DNA from: JAJRXC01 sp047639555
GTDB taxonomy: Bacteria; Actinomycetota; Acidimicrobiia; Acidimicrobiales; Aldehydirespiratoraceae
Assembly: GCA_047639555.1 (NCBI GenBank)
Contig: JBLIOE010000004.1
Coordinates: 62,001-126,000 of the forward strand
Length of the DNA stretch: 64,000 nucleotides
Reading direction: 5' to 3'
Shown here: piece by piece, positions 43,615 to 51,576 of the stretch
How the letters are laid out: the number at the start of each line of letters is the position of its first letter
How positions within the stretch are numbered: position 1 is the first letter of the stretch
Position numbers and translations under genes: made by a program
Notes under the pieces: generated by a model
What the model saw: only the letters and a program-made list of their open reading frames with translations
Told to the model about the DNA's origin: nothing
Database searches by the model: none

Positions 43615-43632
43615 ACGTCGATCGAACGACGT
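43615..43632. promoter_or_regulatory. Inverted repeat in a divergent promoter region
   Basis: ACGTCG (43615-43620) and CGACGT (43627-43632) flank a 6-base spacer, 23 bases before one start and 21 before the other. It could be an operator controlling the two divergent genes, but 6-bp arms are short and the region is GC-rich. Confidence 0.3.
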
Positions 43633-43652
43633 ACAGATACCAAGGGGCGCGG

Positions 43653-44084
43653 ATGATATTCGATTCAGCAGAAGTCCGGGAGGCCTTCGACCACTTCATT
43701 GCGGTCGGTGACAGCGGCGATTGGGACGCCTGGGCGGACCTCCACACAGTGGATGGCATCTGGAACGAGTGCCACCTCGGCCGATTCGAAGGCCGCGAAG
43801 CAATTCGCCAAGGGATCACATCGGTCATGGCTCAGGCCCCCGCCGAGATGTACTTCCCCGTCGACTGGTCGATGTTTGATGGCAATCGAGTGGTCATGTA
43901 TCCCGCCCAGTGCCTGCCCGACCCGACCGGCGGCGACACCGAATATCGCTTCGGCTGCGTGACCATCCTCGACTACGCGGGCGAGGGCCAGTGGTCATAT
44001 CAGGAGGACATCTACAATCCGAAGGAAGGGCAGCGAGTCTTCGGCGATTGGATCAAGGCGGGCGGCACCATGCCCACCGGCTAG
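43653..44084 (+). CDS. SnoaL/NTF2-like protein
   Basis: 143 residues. The helical N-terminus (SAEVREAFDHFIAVGDSGDWDAWADLH) followed by curved strands (YRFGCVTILDYAGEGQWSYQEDIYNP) fits the SnoaL-like NTF2 fold. Such proteins act as isomerases, cyclases or dehydratases or have no catalytic role. Its stop overlaps the end of the minus-strand PRMT-like gene by 4 bases. Start chosen at the ATG closest to the fold. Confidence 0.78.
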   Translation: MIFDSAEVREAFDHFIAVGDSGDWDAWADLHTVDGIWNECHLGRFEGREAIRQGITSVMAQAPAEMYFPVDWSMFDGNRVVMYPAQCLPDPTGGDTEYRFGCVTILDYAGEGQWSYQEDIYNPKEGQRVFGDWIKAGGTMPTG

Positions 44085-45103
44085 AGCCGTCTGATGGACC
44101 AGGTTGACGCGTCGACAAGGTGCCCGAGATCAAGCTGGTAACGCAATGTTTCCCCGGCCGCGGCCATCTCGTCCACCCGAAACATGCGGTTTCCCCAGCT
44201 TGTCACTGGCGCGAGCGGCGAGGTGGTGAGGGCTGTTTCGGCATCGAAGCGAGCTTCGAACCAGACGCAGAGACCGTCGACTATCGCGTCTTCTTCGGCG
44301 GTGCGCTCGATGAGATGGCTCGCCGTGAAGTCGTGGGCGGAGGCGAGGGTGTGAAGATCGAACTTGAGCACTGGCGCGGGCGATCCGACCGTCGAAGCAA
44401 CAGAGCCGGGCCGAACCCAGAGCTGCTCAGTCCGGCCCGTGTCGAACGATGCGGCCACGGGTGAGCGCTCCGACGCAGTGAGATCAATACCGTCGGGGAG
44501 TGGTGTGTTCCAGAACCGCCGAACTCGCATGGCGTCGTGGAACACCACGGGCTCGACAAAGAGCTGAAAGTGGGCCGGGAGAATTCGTCCCCCGGGCTTG
44601 AGCACCCGATCGCGTAGATCAAGAATGTTCTCGAGCATGTTCTCGTTGAAGAGTTCGTCGCCCATCTGCTCGTGCAGTAACACGTCGACCTTCTCGGACG
44701 GCATGAACTCGCGGCTGTTTGTATGGATGAACTCGACGTTGGTGATGTCGTTGTTGTGCGCCACTTCTCGGGCGACTTCGATGAACTCGGAGTGATCGAC
44801 GGCGTAGACCTTTGCGGCCCCCGCGCGACTGGCCATGAACGCCAAGACGCCAGAGCCCGTTCCCAAGTCGAGCACGACATCACCCTCGGAGACGTTGGCG
44901 TGAATTCCGGCGTGGTAGGTGGCGATACGCACCTTGTCGTTCAGCATCTCTTCGTGCTCCGACAACCCGGAGAAATTCACTTCGTTCGTGAGGTCGTAGA
45001 CCGCACCCATGAGCCATTCGCTCCGCGCGACACGAGACGCCCCGAAGCCAAAGATTCGTCGAACGATCCGCGTCGCGATGCGTGACACTCGTTCTCTCAT
45101 CAC
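44081..45103 (-). CDS. Protein arginine methyltransferase-like enzyme (bacterial PRMT homologue)
   Basis: 340 residues. The PRMT hallmarks appear in order: HEEMLNDKVRIATY (about 50-63), SAM motif VVLDLGTGSGVLAF (77-89), the double-Glu loop HEQMGDELFNENML with Glu145 and Glu154 spaced as in PRMT1, and TSWGNRMF in place of the THW loop. The C-terminal beta barrel is present but shorter. In eukaryotes this fold methylates arginine; in bacteria close homologues are uncommon. The start overlaps the upstream PhnA-like gene by 4 bases. Substrate unknown. Confidence 0.8.
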   Translation of the reverse strand: MMRERVSRIATRIVRRIFGFGASRVARSEWLMGAVYDLTNEVNFSGLSEHEEMLNDKVRIATYHAGIHANVSEGDVVLDLGTGSGVLAFMASRAGAAKVYAVDHSEFIEVAREVAHNNDITNVEFIHTNSREFMPSEKVDVLLHEQMGDELFNENMLENILDLRDRVLKPGGRILPAHFQLFVEPVVFHDAMRVRRFWNTPLPDGIDLTASERSPVAASFDTGRTEQLWVRPGSVASTVGSPAPVLKFDLHTLASAHDFTASHLIERTAEEDAIVDGLCVWFEARFDAETALTTSPLAPVTSWGNRMFRVDEMAAAGETLRYQLDLGHLVDASTWSIRRL

Positions 45104-45426
45104 GCCTTCTTCACAAATTCCGACCTGATGAGCAAACCTCGACCGTCGACCTTCGCCTCAATCGGGTGATCGCCAACGACAAGACGAATGCTCTTGATCT
45201 TCGTGCCGACCTTCAAGCCGCCGGACTTCCCGTCCTGCTTCAAGTCTTTGATCACGGTCACGTGGTCGCCGTCAGCGAGGAGATTGCCGTTGGCATCGCG
45301 GATGTCGTCGAGCCCATCGCTGGGTTCGAAGAGCCACTCGTGGCCGCAGGTGCCGCATTCGTAGCCGTCGACCGCTTCGAGTGGCTCCGGCATAGTGCAG
45401 ATCGGGCATTGCAGACTCTCGCTCAT
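45100..45426 (-). CDS. PhnA/YjdM-type zinc-ribbon protein
   Basis: 108 residues from ATG 45426. The N-terminal ribbon has Cys7/Cys10 and Cys24/Cys27 (QCPIC ... YECGTCGHEW), then the conserved beta domain SDGLDDIRDANGNLLADGDHVTVIKDLK ... KVGTKIKSIRL. The family is named after a phosphonate operon but has no proven role in phosphonate use, and no phn gene is nearby. Its stop overlaps the PRMT-like start, so the two are translated together. Confidence 0.88.
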   Translation of the reverse strand: MSESLQCPICTMPEPLEAVDGYECGTCGHEWLFEPSDGLDDIRDANGNLLADGDHVTVIKDLKQDGKSGGLKVGTKIKSIRLVVGDHPIEAKVDGRGLLIRSEFVKKA

Positions 45427-45471
45427 GGTGAGCAAATCCTGACGCCCCGCGCACCGCGGAGCGCGGATGGC

Positions 45472-46296
45472 CTAGCGGCCGGTGAAATCGGGATCGCGCT
45501 TGTCGCGGCGGGCCCGCGACGATTCATGAAAGTCGTCGGAGCGGCTCGAGAGCTCGAGGGCCAGCCCCTCATCCTCAAGGTGACGGCCCAACTCATTGTT
45601 GAGCGACTTGTGCACGAGCATCTTCGAAAGCCCCACGGCCACAGTTGCGGCCGAGGCGAGTTGGTTGACGAGGGCGGCAGCGGCCTGGTCGACCTCGTCG
45701 GCCGGCACCGACGAGTGGATCATTCCCCACGACGCGGCTTCGGCCCCGCTGACCCGGCGCCCGAGAAGGATCATGTCCTTGGCGCGCGCGACTCCGACGA
45801 GCCGGGGGAGGAGCCAAGACGCTCCGGAGTCGGGCGTGAACCCGGACGACACGAACGGCGCCAGGAAGCGCGCATCATCAGCCGCGACCACGAAGTCGCT
45901 CGCGAGGGCAATATCCATACCCAGACCGATAGCCCAACCCTTTACCGCCGTGACGATTGGGGTTTGCGCTTCCACCATGACACTGACGAGTCGGTTGATA
46001 TGCCAGCGCATCTGCCGCTGCGTCGAACCCACTCGTGGTTTCTCGCCGTCGTCGCCCCGGAGTGAGAGGTCGAAACCCGAGCAGAAATGATCGCCGGAGC
46101 CGGAGAGGGAGATGACGCGGACGGCCTCGTCGGAGCTGGCCGCGTCGATAATGTCGATGAGGCCGAGCACGATGTCGTCGGTGAGCGCGTTTCGGCGATC
46201 GGCGCGATCCAGTCGTAAAGACAGGACACCCTCGACGTGGGTGACGACGAGACCCTCGATCGGATCTGATGGGTAGTGCTTGGTCGGCTGCGGCAT
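45472..46296 (-). CDS. Enoyl-CoA hydratase/isomerase (crotonase) family protein
   Basis: 274 residues from ATG 46296; 18 residues of an upstream extension from 46350 do not fit the family. The oxyanion hole is FCSGFDLSL and VKGWAIGLGMDIALASD; the position of the first catalytic Glu is Asp (GMD), and the second catalytic Glu is Phe (APFV), so it is unlikely to be an ordinary hydratase. It starts a minus-strand unit with PhnA-like and PRMT-like genes and diverges from the long acyl-CoA operon across 45 bases. Confidence 0.85.
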   Translation of the reverse strand: MPQPTKHYPSDPIEGLVVTHVEGVLSLRLDRADRRNALTDDIVLGLIDIIDAASSDEAVRVISLSGSGDHFCSGFDLSLRGDDGEKPRVGSTQRQMRWHINRLVSVMVEAQTPIVTAVKGWAIGLGMDIALASDFVVAADDARFLAPFVSSGFTPDSGASWLLPRLVGVARAKDMILLGRRVSGAEAASWGMIHSSVPADEVDQAAAALVNQLASAATVAVGLSKMLVHKSLNNELGRHLEDEGLALELSSRSDDFHESSRARRDKRDPDFTGR

Positions 46297-46341
46297 GCCT
46301 GGATAATGTAGCCAAGAGCGCCGAGGGGACCAGAAAACGCC

Positions 46342-47598
46342 ATGTCTCAAGAGAAGCGGTCACGGGTGGAGCTGACTCGTGTCAGCACCCCTGCTGAAGT
46401 TCGAGACACGACGGCCGCTTGGGTGCAAGAACACGTACCCACCGCATGGCAGGAGTCAAGCATCGCCGGCCGCGCCGCGATTCGAGCCGTGCGCACCAGG
46501 GCCGACTACGAACGCTGGTACCCCACGTTCGCCGCGTCGGGTCTCGCCGTTGCGACCTGGCCGGTCGAATACTGCGGCCTCGACCTTCCCACCGACCTCG
46601 CTCGTGTCGCCGAGGAACAGCTTGCGCCGTTCAACCTTGGCCGCCTCAACCCGCTCGGTCTTCACAACGCCGCTCCCGCGCTGTTCGCCCACGGTACCGA
46701 AGCCCAGCGAGCCCGCTTCTTGCCGCCCCTTGTGCGCAACGAAGAACGTTGGTGTCAGCTCTTCTCCGAACCAGGAGCAGGATCTGACCTCGCTTCGCTG
46801 GCGTTGCACGCGGAGCGAGATGGTGACGAGTGGGTGCTCACCGGCCAGAAGGTGTGGTCCACCTGGGCCCACCACAGCGAATTCGCGATTTGCCTGGCGC
46901 GTACGGCACCGGAGCAACCGAAGCGCAAGGGCATCGGCTACTTCCTGATCGATCTCCGCAGCCCAGGAATCGATATACGCGAACTGCGCCACATGGGTGG
47001 CGTCGTCGACTTCAACGAGGTCTGGCTCGACCAGGTGCGGGTGCCGCATGACCAGCTCGTGGGCGCCGCACAAGATGGCTGGCGGGTGGCCGCTTCGACC
47101 CTCGCGGGGGAGCGGCAGATGGTTGCCGGCTCCGGCTCGGGCGGCGTCGACCGCATCGGTGGAGCGGGCGCCGATCGGCTGGTCGACCAGATCCGCGACC
47201 GCAATGCTCGCCCCACGCTGGTCGACAAGGGGGTCGCGCTCTGGAGCGAGGACCGCATCCGAGCATGGACCAACCAGCGCGTGCGAGCCACGGTCAAGGC
47301 CGGCGGTACACCGGGTCCCGCCGCATCGATCGGCAAGGTGCAGCAGGCAACGCTCAACCAGGGCATTCAACTGGCCGCCACGGACCTGCTCGGTCCGGCC
47401 GCCATGGCATGGGAGGGCGACGACTGGGTTGCGTCGATGCCCTACGAGGTGAGTGGCATGATCCGCAGTCGCGCCAACACCATCGAGGGCGGCACGACCG
47501 AAGTGAACAAGAACGTTATTGGCGAGAAGGTGCTTGGCCTTCCGCGAGAACCCGACCCTTACCACGGGGCGGCTTGGAAGGAGATTCCGCGTGGGTGA
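46342..47598 (+). CDS. Acyl-CoA dehydrogenase (FadE-type)
   Basis: 418 residues. FAD/substrate motifs: LFSEPGAGSDLASL, GQKVWSTWAHHSEF and RSRANTIEGGTTEVNKNVIGEKVLGLPREP, with the catalytic Glu in TIEGG. First gene of the nine-gene operon. It should desaturate an acyl-CoA. The ECH gene that follows starts at a GTG inside its last codons (8 bases overlap). Confidence 0.9.
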   Translation: MSQEKRSRVELTRVSTPAEVRDTTAAWVQEHVPTAWQESSIAGRAAIRAVRTRADYERWYPTFAASGLAVATWPVEYCGLDLPTDLARVAEEQLAPFNLGRLNPLGLHNAAPALFAHGTEAQRARFLPPLVRNEERWCQLFSEPGAGSDLASLALHAERDGDEWVLTGQKVWSTWAHHSEFAICLARTAPEQPKRKGIGYFLIDLRSPGIDIRELRHMGGVVDFNEVWLDQVRVPHDQLVGAAQDGWRVAASTLAGERQMVAGSGSGGVDRIGGAGADRLVDQIRDRNARPTLVDKGVALWSEDRIRAWTNQRVRATVKAGGTPGPAASIGKVQQATLNQGIQLAATDLLGPAAMAWEGDDWVASMPYEVSGMIRSRANTIEGGTTEVNKNVIGEKVLGLPREPDPYHGAAWKEIPRG

Positions 47599-48400
47599 CT
47601 ACGAACACCTCATCGTTGAACGACACGGCCCGGTGGGCTGGCTGATCAACAACCGCCCTGAGGTCCGGAATGCGATGAACGGCGCGATGCGTGACGAGTT
47701 CGCCGACGCCTGGACCGAACTCGATCGCGACCCGGCCGTCCGAGTCATCGTGCATACGGGCAACGGTCGCGACTTTCAAACCGGCGTCGACGTGGGCGAA
47801 CTCGCTTCCGATGGAGTCGGCATGGAGCGCTACCGCGAATCGATGGAAGAGTTCGACGTGCACTTCACGTCATGGCACCAAGAGGTGTGGAAGCCGGTGA
47901 TCACCGCCGTCAACGGAATCTGTTGTGGCGGCGGTTTCCATTGGGTCGCCGACGCCGACATTGTGATCGCAGCCAGCGACGCCCAGTTCTTTGATCCTCA
48001 CGTATCCGTCGGCCAGGTCGTCTCCATCGAGGCCATCGGCCTGATGAAGAAGATGCCCGTTGAGGCGGTGATGCGTATGGCCTTCATGGGACGGCACGAA
48101 CGTATGACCCCCGAGCGGGCCCGTGAGCTGGGCATGATTTCCGAAGTGGTCGACCCGCCCGAACAGCTGCGGGAGCGAGCTCAAGAGCTCGGTGAGAGCA
48201 TCGCAAAGAACTCCCCGGCCGCTATGGCGGCCACCAAGAAGGCCCTATGGGCCGCGCTGGACCACGGACTCACCGATGCCTGTCGCATCGGTGCCGGCCA
48301 CCTGGTGTCCATGTGGGGGCATCCCGACCAGACGGAAGGACCGATGGCGTTCGCGGAGAAGCGCGAGCCGAACTGGGCCCCGCTCGAGCACGACTCGTGA
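47591..48400 (+). CDS. Crotonase-family protein with His in both catalytic Glu positions (paralogue 1)
   Basis: 269 residues, GTG start at 47591. It is a crotonase by fold (VERHGPVGWLINNRPE; VNGICCGGG). Rat hydratase has Glu at GGGCE and FGQPE; here the two places read GGGFH and DPH. His in both positions rules out the usual water-adding mechanism and may mean a C-C hydrolase or retro-Claisen-type reaction as in 6-oxocamphor hydrolase, which also uses His in this fold. A second copy with the same swaps lies 3 genes downstream. Confidence 0.85.
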   Translation: MGDYEHLIVERHGPVGWLINNRPEVRNAMNGAMRDEFADAWTELDRDPAVRVIVHTGNGRDFQTGVDVGELASDGVGMERYRESMEEFDVHFTSWHQEVWKPVITAVNGICCGGGFHWVADADIVIAASDAQFFDPHVSVGQVVSIEAIGLMKKMPVEAVMRMAFMGRHERMTPERARELGMISEVVDPPEQLRERAQELGESIAKNSPAAMAATKKALWAALDHGLTDACRIGAGHLVSMWGHPDQTEGPMAFAEKREPNWAPLEHDS

Positions 48401-49767
48401 CACTGCTGGACCTTCTGACGGATCATCCGTTCAGCGACGACGAGGCCCTCGTCCATACCGTCGATCGCGCCCTGACGAAGACCGAAATGGTCGACCGGGT
48501 GACCATTCTCGGTCGCCAGCTCGGCCGCGAGACACCGGAGGCCTGCGCAGTGGCAATCGTCGGCGATGGTCTCGCTGCGCTCATCGGAATGTTCGCGTGC
48601 TGGCATGCGGGCCGAGTCTTTGTCCCGATCAATCCGCGTCAACCGGCTTCAGCCATCGACGATGCGGTGGAACGAAGCAACGCGGCGGCCACAGTCATGG
48701 GGGATGTGATCGGGGGGGTTGCGCCAAGCCGGCCGACAGAGTGGCCGGCCGATACAGCGATGATGCTCTGGACCTCCGGCACGACGGGCACACCGAAGCC
48801 GATCCTTCATGCGCATGCCGCGTATCGAGAGCTGATCGACCGCGTGTTGGCGCCACTCAAGGGTGAGGCCAACGCGGCCGCACGCTGGCCACCTTCACCC
48901 AACCTGATCCCGGTATCGCTGGCGCTCAACGCCGGCATCTACAACGCACTCTTCGGACTACGGGCCGGAGCACCGCTGGTTCTGATGGATCGCTTCTCTA
49001 CGGCTGAGTTCACGACGCTCGTCCGGCGGCACAAGATTCGATCGACCGTGCTTCCGCCCGCCGCCATCGCGATGCTGAATGAGGACGTCACGATCGACAG
49101 CCTCGCTCCGCTGCGCTATGTCCGGTCCATCACTGCACCGCTCTCACCGTTTCAGGCCACCCGGTTTACCGAACGCTTCGATGCGTTCGTGCTGAACAGC
49201 TATGGGCAGGCGGAGATCGGTGAGGTGATCGGATGGACCTCAGCCGACGCACGCGCCCATCCCGACAAAATCGGCGCAGCCGGCCGACCCCACGCCGGAG
49301 TGGACGTGACGATCGATCAGCCGGACGCCAACGATGTCGGTCAGCTTCTCGTCCGACCGCCGAACCATGCCGTCGACCTCCCTCCCGATCGGCTCACGAA
49401 CGACGGCTTCATTCGCACGGGCGACCTCGCGAGAGTTGATCCCGAGGGGTTTGTGTGGATCGAGGGACGGCTGAGCGACCTGATCAATCGCGGCGGCAAC
49501 AAGGTGTTCCCCGACGAGGTCGAAGAAGTGCTGGCGGCCGTACCCGGGGTCACCGAGGTGTCCGTCGTCGGCCGCGCCGATGATCGTCTCGGGCAAGTAC
49601 CGGTGGCCGTGATCGTGGGCGATGCGCCGGACGAGGCGCTGGAGTCGGCCGCCCGGGCGCACCTGGTCGCCTACAAGGTGCCGGTTGAATTTGTCCGGCG
49701 CGCCGAGTTGCCCCGCTCCGCGGCGGGCAAGGTCTTGCGCCGACAACTTGTGGAGGAGATCTCATGA
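48397..49767 (+). CDS. AMP-binding acyl-CoA ligase (first of two in the operon)
   Basis: 456 residues with a GTG start overlapping the previous stop. P-loop LWTSGTTGTPKPI, A5 LNSYGQAEIGE, A8 FIRTGDLARVDPEGFVWIEGRLSDLINRGGNKVFPDEVE and the A10 Lys in PRSAAGKVLRRQ are all present. It is shorter than the usual 500-550 residues, missing some of the N-terminal domain. It should activate an acid substrate of the pathway to a CoA thioester. Confidence 0.86.
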   Translation: MTLLDLLTDHPFSDDEALVHTVDRALTKTEMVDRVTILGRQLGRETPEACAVAIVGDGLAALIGMFACWHAGRVFVPINPRQPASAIDDAVERSNAAATVMGDVIGGVAPSRPTEWPADTAMMLWTSGTTGTPKPILHAHAAYRELIDRVLAPLKGEANAAARWPPSPNLIPVSLALNAGIYNALFGLRAGAPLVLMDRFSTAEFTTLVRRHKIRSTVLPPAAIAMLNEDVTIDSLAPLRYVRSITAPLSPFQATRFTERFDAFVLNSYGQAEIGEVIGWTSADARAHPDKIGAAGRPHAGVDVTIDQPDANDVGQLLVRPPNHAVDLPPDRLTNDGFIRTGDLARVDPEGFVWIEGRLSDLINRGGNKVFPDEVEEVLAAVPGVTEVSVVGRADDRLGQVPVAVIVGDAPDEALESAARAHLVAYKVPVEFVRRAELPRSAAGKVLRRQLVEEIS

Positions 49768-50162
49768 TCCAATCGCTCGAGGTGGGAATCGTGGCGGTCG
49801 ATGGCCTGGGGCTATCGGAGTTCTATGTGGAAGGCCTGGGCTTCGAGGTCGACCGGGTGCTCGAGTTCACGGTCGGCACCGTTCGGCGCCTCTCCTGCGG
49901 CCCGGCGTTTCTCAAGATCTACCAACCCGCTGAGATCCCCTCGCCGAATGCGGTGGCGGAATCGTGGTCCGCCCGTGGCGGAATCAACTATGGCGCGCTG
50001 CATGTCGCCGACGCAATGAAGACGGTGACCAACGCGGTGAAGGCGGGAGCGACGGTTCTCGCTCCGGTGACGAACCATCGACCGGGCGCCTTCTTCGCGC
50101 TGATTGCCGATCCCGACGGCAACGTCTGGGAAGTACTCCAAGAAGAGGCTGCCGCGCCATGA
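49764..50162 (+). CDS. VOC-superfamily (glyoxalase-fold) protein
   Basis: 132 residues, ATG overlapping the ligase stop. Two beta-alpha-beta-beta-beta modules are visible: VGIVAVDGLGLSEFYVEGLGFEVD and GINYGALHVADAMKTVTNAVKAG ... ALIADPDGNVWEVLQEE. Position-specific metal ligands are not convincing in the first module. In an acyl-CoA operon a VOC fold could be an epimerase or an isomerase, but this is open. Confidence 0.82.
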   Translation: MIQSLEVGIVAVDGLGLSEFYVEGLGFEVDRVLEFTVGTVRRLSCGPAFLKIYQPAEIPSPNAVAESWSARGGINYGALHVADAMKTVTNAVKAGATVLAPVTNHRPGAFFALIADPDGNVWEVLQEEAAAP

Positions 50163-50824
50163 CGATTCTGGTGGAGCGCAACGGCCCCGTCGGCTGGCTG
50201 ATCTTCGATCGACCCGATGCCGGCAACGCCATCGACGCCCAGATGTTTGCTGATCTCGAGGCGGCGTGGTCCGACCTCGATGCGGACGACGACATCCGGG
50301 TGATCATCAACACCGGCAACGGGCGAACCTTCCAGTCGGGCCTCGATGTGGTCCAACTCGCTCGGGATCCGGCCGCGCTACGAGCGAGCTCGCGCCAGAC
50401 CCGTGACAACGCCCTACGGCTCACGGCCTGGCACTGCGGTGTGACGAAACCGGTCGTTGCCGCCGTCAATGGGATCTGTGCGGGTGGTGGGCTTCACTTC
50501 GTTGCCGACGCCGACATCGTCATTGCGTCGACGGAGGCCTCGTTTCTGGACCCCCATGTCTCGGTCGGCCAGGTGAGCGCCTTCGAGGCCATCGGACTCC
50601 TGAAGAAGAGCCCGATGGAGCGAATCGCCCGCATGGCCCTACTCGGCCGTCATGAGCGATTCGATGCCGAGGAAGCGCGTCGGCTGGGCATCGTGTCCGA
50701 AGTCGTGGCACCGGATGAACTTCGGCCTCGGGCCCAGGCCATCGCCGAGGCGATCGCCACCCGCCCCCTAAACGAACTGCGCGGCATCAAGACCGCGCTC
50801 TGGAACGCCCTGGAGCGAGCATGA
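50159..50824 (+). CDS. Crotonase-family protein with His in both catalytic Glu positions (paralogue 2)
   Basis: 221 residues, about 48 fewer than paralogue 1 because the C-terminal helical tail is missing. Strong similarity in the core: ERNGPVGWLIFDRPDAGNAID, VNGICAGGGLHFVADADIVIAS, SFLDPHVSVGQVSAFEAIGLL. GGGLH and DPH again replace both Glu. The tail that normally shapes the trimer is absent, so this protein may need the full-length paralogue as partner. Start overlaps the VOC stop by 4 bases. Confidence 0.84.
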   Translation: MTILVERNGPVGWLIFDRPDAGNAIDAQMFADLEAAWSDLDADDDIRVIINTGNGRTFQSGLDVVQLARDPAALRASSRQTRDNALRLTAWHCGVTKPVVAAVNGICAGGGLHFVADADIVIASTEASFLDPHVSVGQVSAFEAIGLLKKSPMERIARMALLGRHERFDAEEARRLGIVSEVVAPDELRPRAQAIAEAIATRPLNELRGIKTALWNALERA

Positions 50825-51573
50825 GTGAGTCAGCCGTCAATACAAAGGCCTACATCCACGAGTTCATCGATATTCGTGGGGTGAATCGCGGCAACTACAT
50901 GCACCACATGACCGCGAACTGGAGCCCGAACGCCCAAGAGGATCGCAACCAGCAGTGTTTCGGCGTGTGGGGTGTGGTCGGTTCAACGTCGGCGTGGCCG
51001 CAGGTGTGCAACATTTGGCAAGAGCCAGGGCTCGACGGACTGGCCGCCTCCCTTGGAAACGAGACAGTAGGGGCCGACCTTCAGGATCCGAAGCTCGCGA
51101 AATGGTGGACGGAGGCCTCACAGTTTCGACGAGGCGGCATCGACCGCATCGTGCTCCCGGCGCCCTGGATGCCGACCGTCGAGGAGAGCCTCCAGACGGG
51201 CCTGCGGGCTGAGGTTTGCGCCCACGAGATCATCAAGGTGCAGCCGGGCGAGGCCATTCAGGCGCTCGAACTCGTTCGCACCCACGCGGTAACGGCGTAC
51301 GAACCGTTCGGCTGGCACCTCGTGGGCGCGTGGCGTACCGCAATGCGAGACGATGACGAGATCATTCTGCTGTGGGCGCTGCCTGATGGTTATCCGTCGT
51401 GGGCCGCCGCGGAAACGGCCCAGGGGAGTGCCCCCGGGATCGTGGCGTGGCGAAAAGCCATCCGTCCAGTCGTGACTGATTGGCATCGCATCCTTCTGGC
51501 GGCGGCGCCCCTGTGTCCGTTCCGAACGGGGCGTCAACCGCAGCGCGACGACCGAGTCGACTGGGAGGAATAG
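50821..51573 (+). CDS. Unknown protein, two related halves
   Basis: 250 residues, start overlapping the previous stop. Each half opens with an Ala/Val-His-Glu strand (KAYIHEFIDIRGVNRGNYMHHM and EVCAHEIIKVQPGEAIQALELV) and runs into a Trp-rich segment (FGVWGVVGSTSAWPQVCNIWQEP; FGWHLVGAWRTAMRDDDEIILLWALPD), the arrangement of a duplicated ferredoxin-like dimeric barrel as in NIPSNAP proteins. I cannot name the family. It has no signal peptide. It sits between crotonase 2 and the dehydratase, so it is presumably part of the pathway. Confidence 0.7.
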   Translation: MSESAVNTKAYIHEFIDIRGVNRGNYMHHMTANWSPNAQEDRNQQCFGVWGVVGSTSAWPQVCNIWQEPGLDGLAASLGNETVGADLQDPKLAKWWTEASQFRRGGIDRIVLPAPWMPTVEESLQTGLRAEVCAHEIIKVQPGEAIQALELVRTHAVTAYEPFGWHLVGAWRTAMRDDDEIILLWALPDGYPSWAAAETAQGSAPGIVAWRKAIRPVVTDWHRILLAAAPLCPFRTGRQPQRDDRVDWEE

Positions 51574-51576
51574 CCG

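Noticed and set aside
42672..43652. A long plus-strand frame upstream of the SnoaL-like start
   Set aside because: It lies entirely opposite the serine hydrolase gene; the SnoaL fold starts at ATG 43653.
45100..45426. A phosphonate degradation locus suggested by the PhnA name
   Set aside because: No C-P lyase, transporter or hydrolase genes lie nearby, and the family name is historical.
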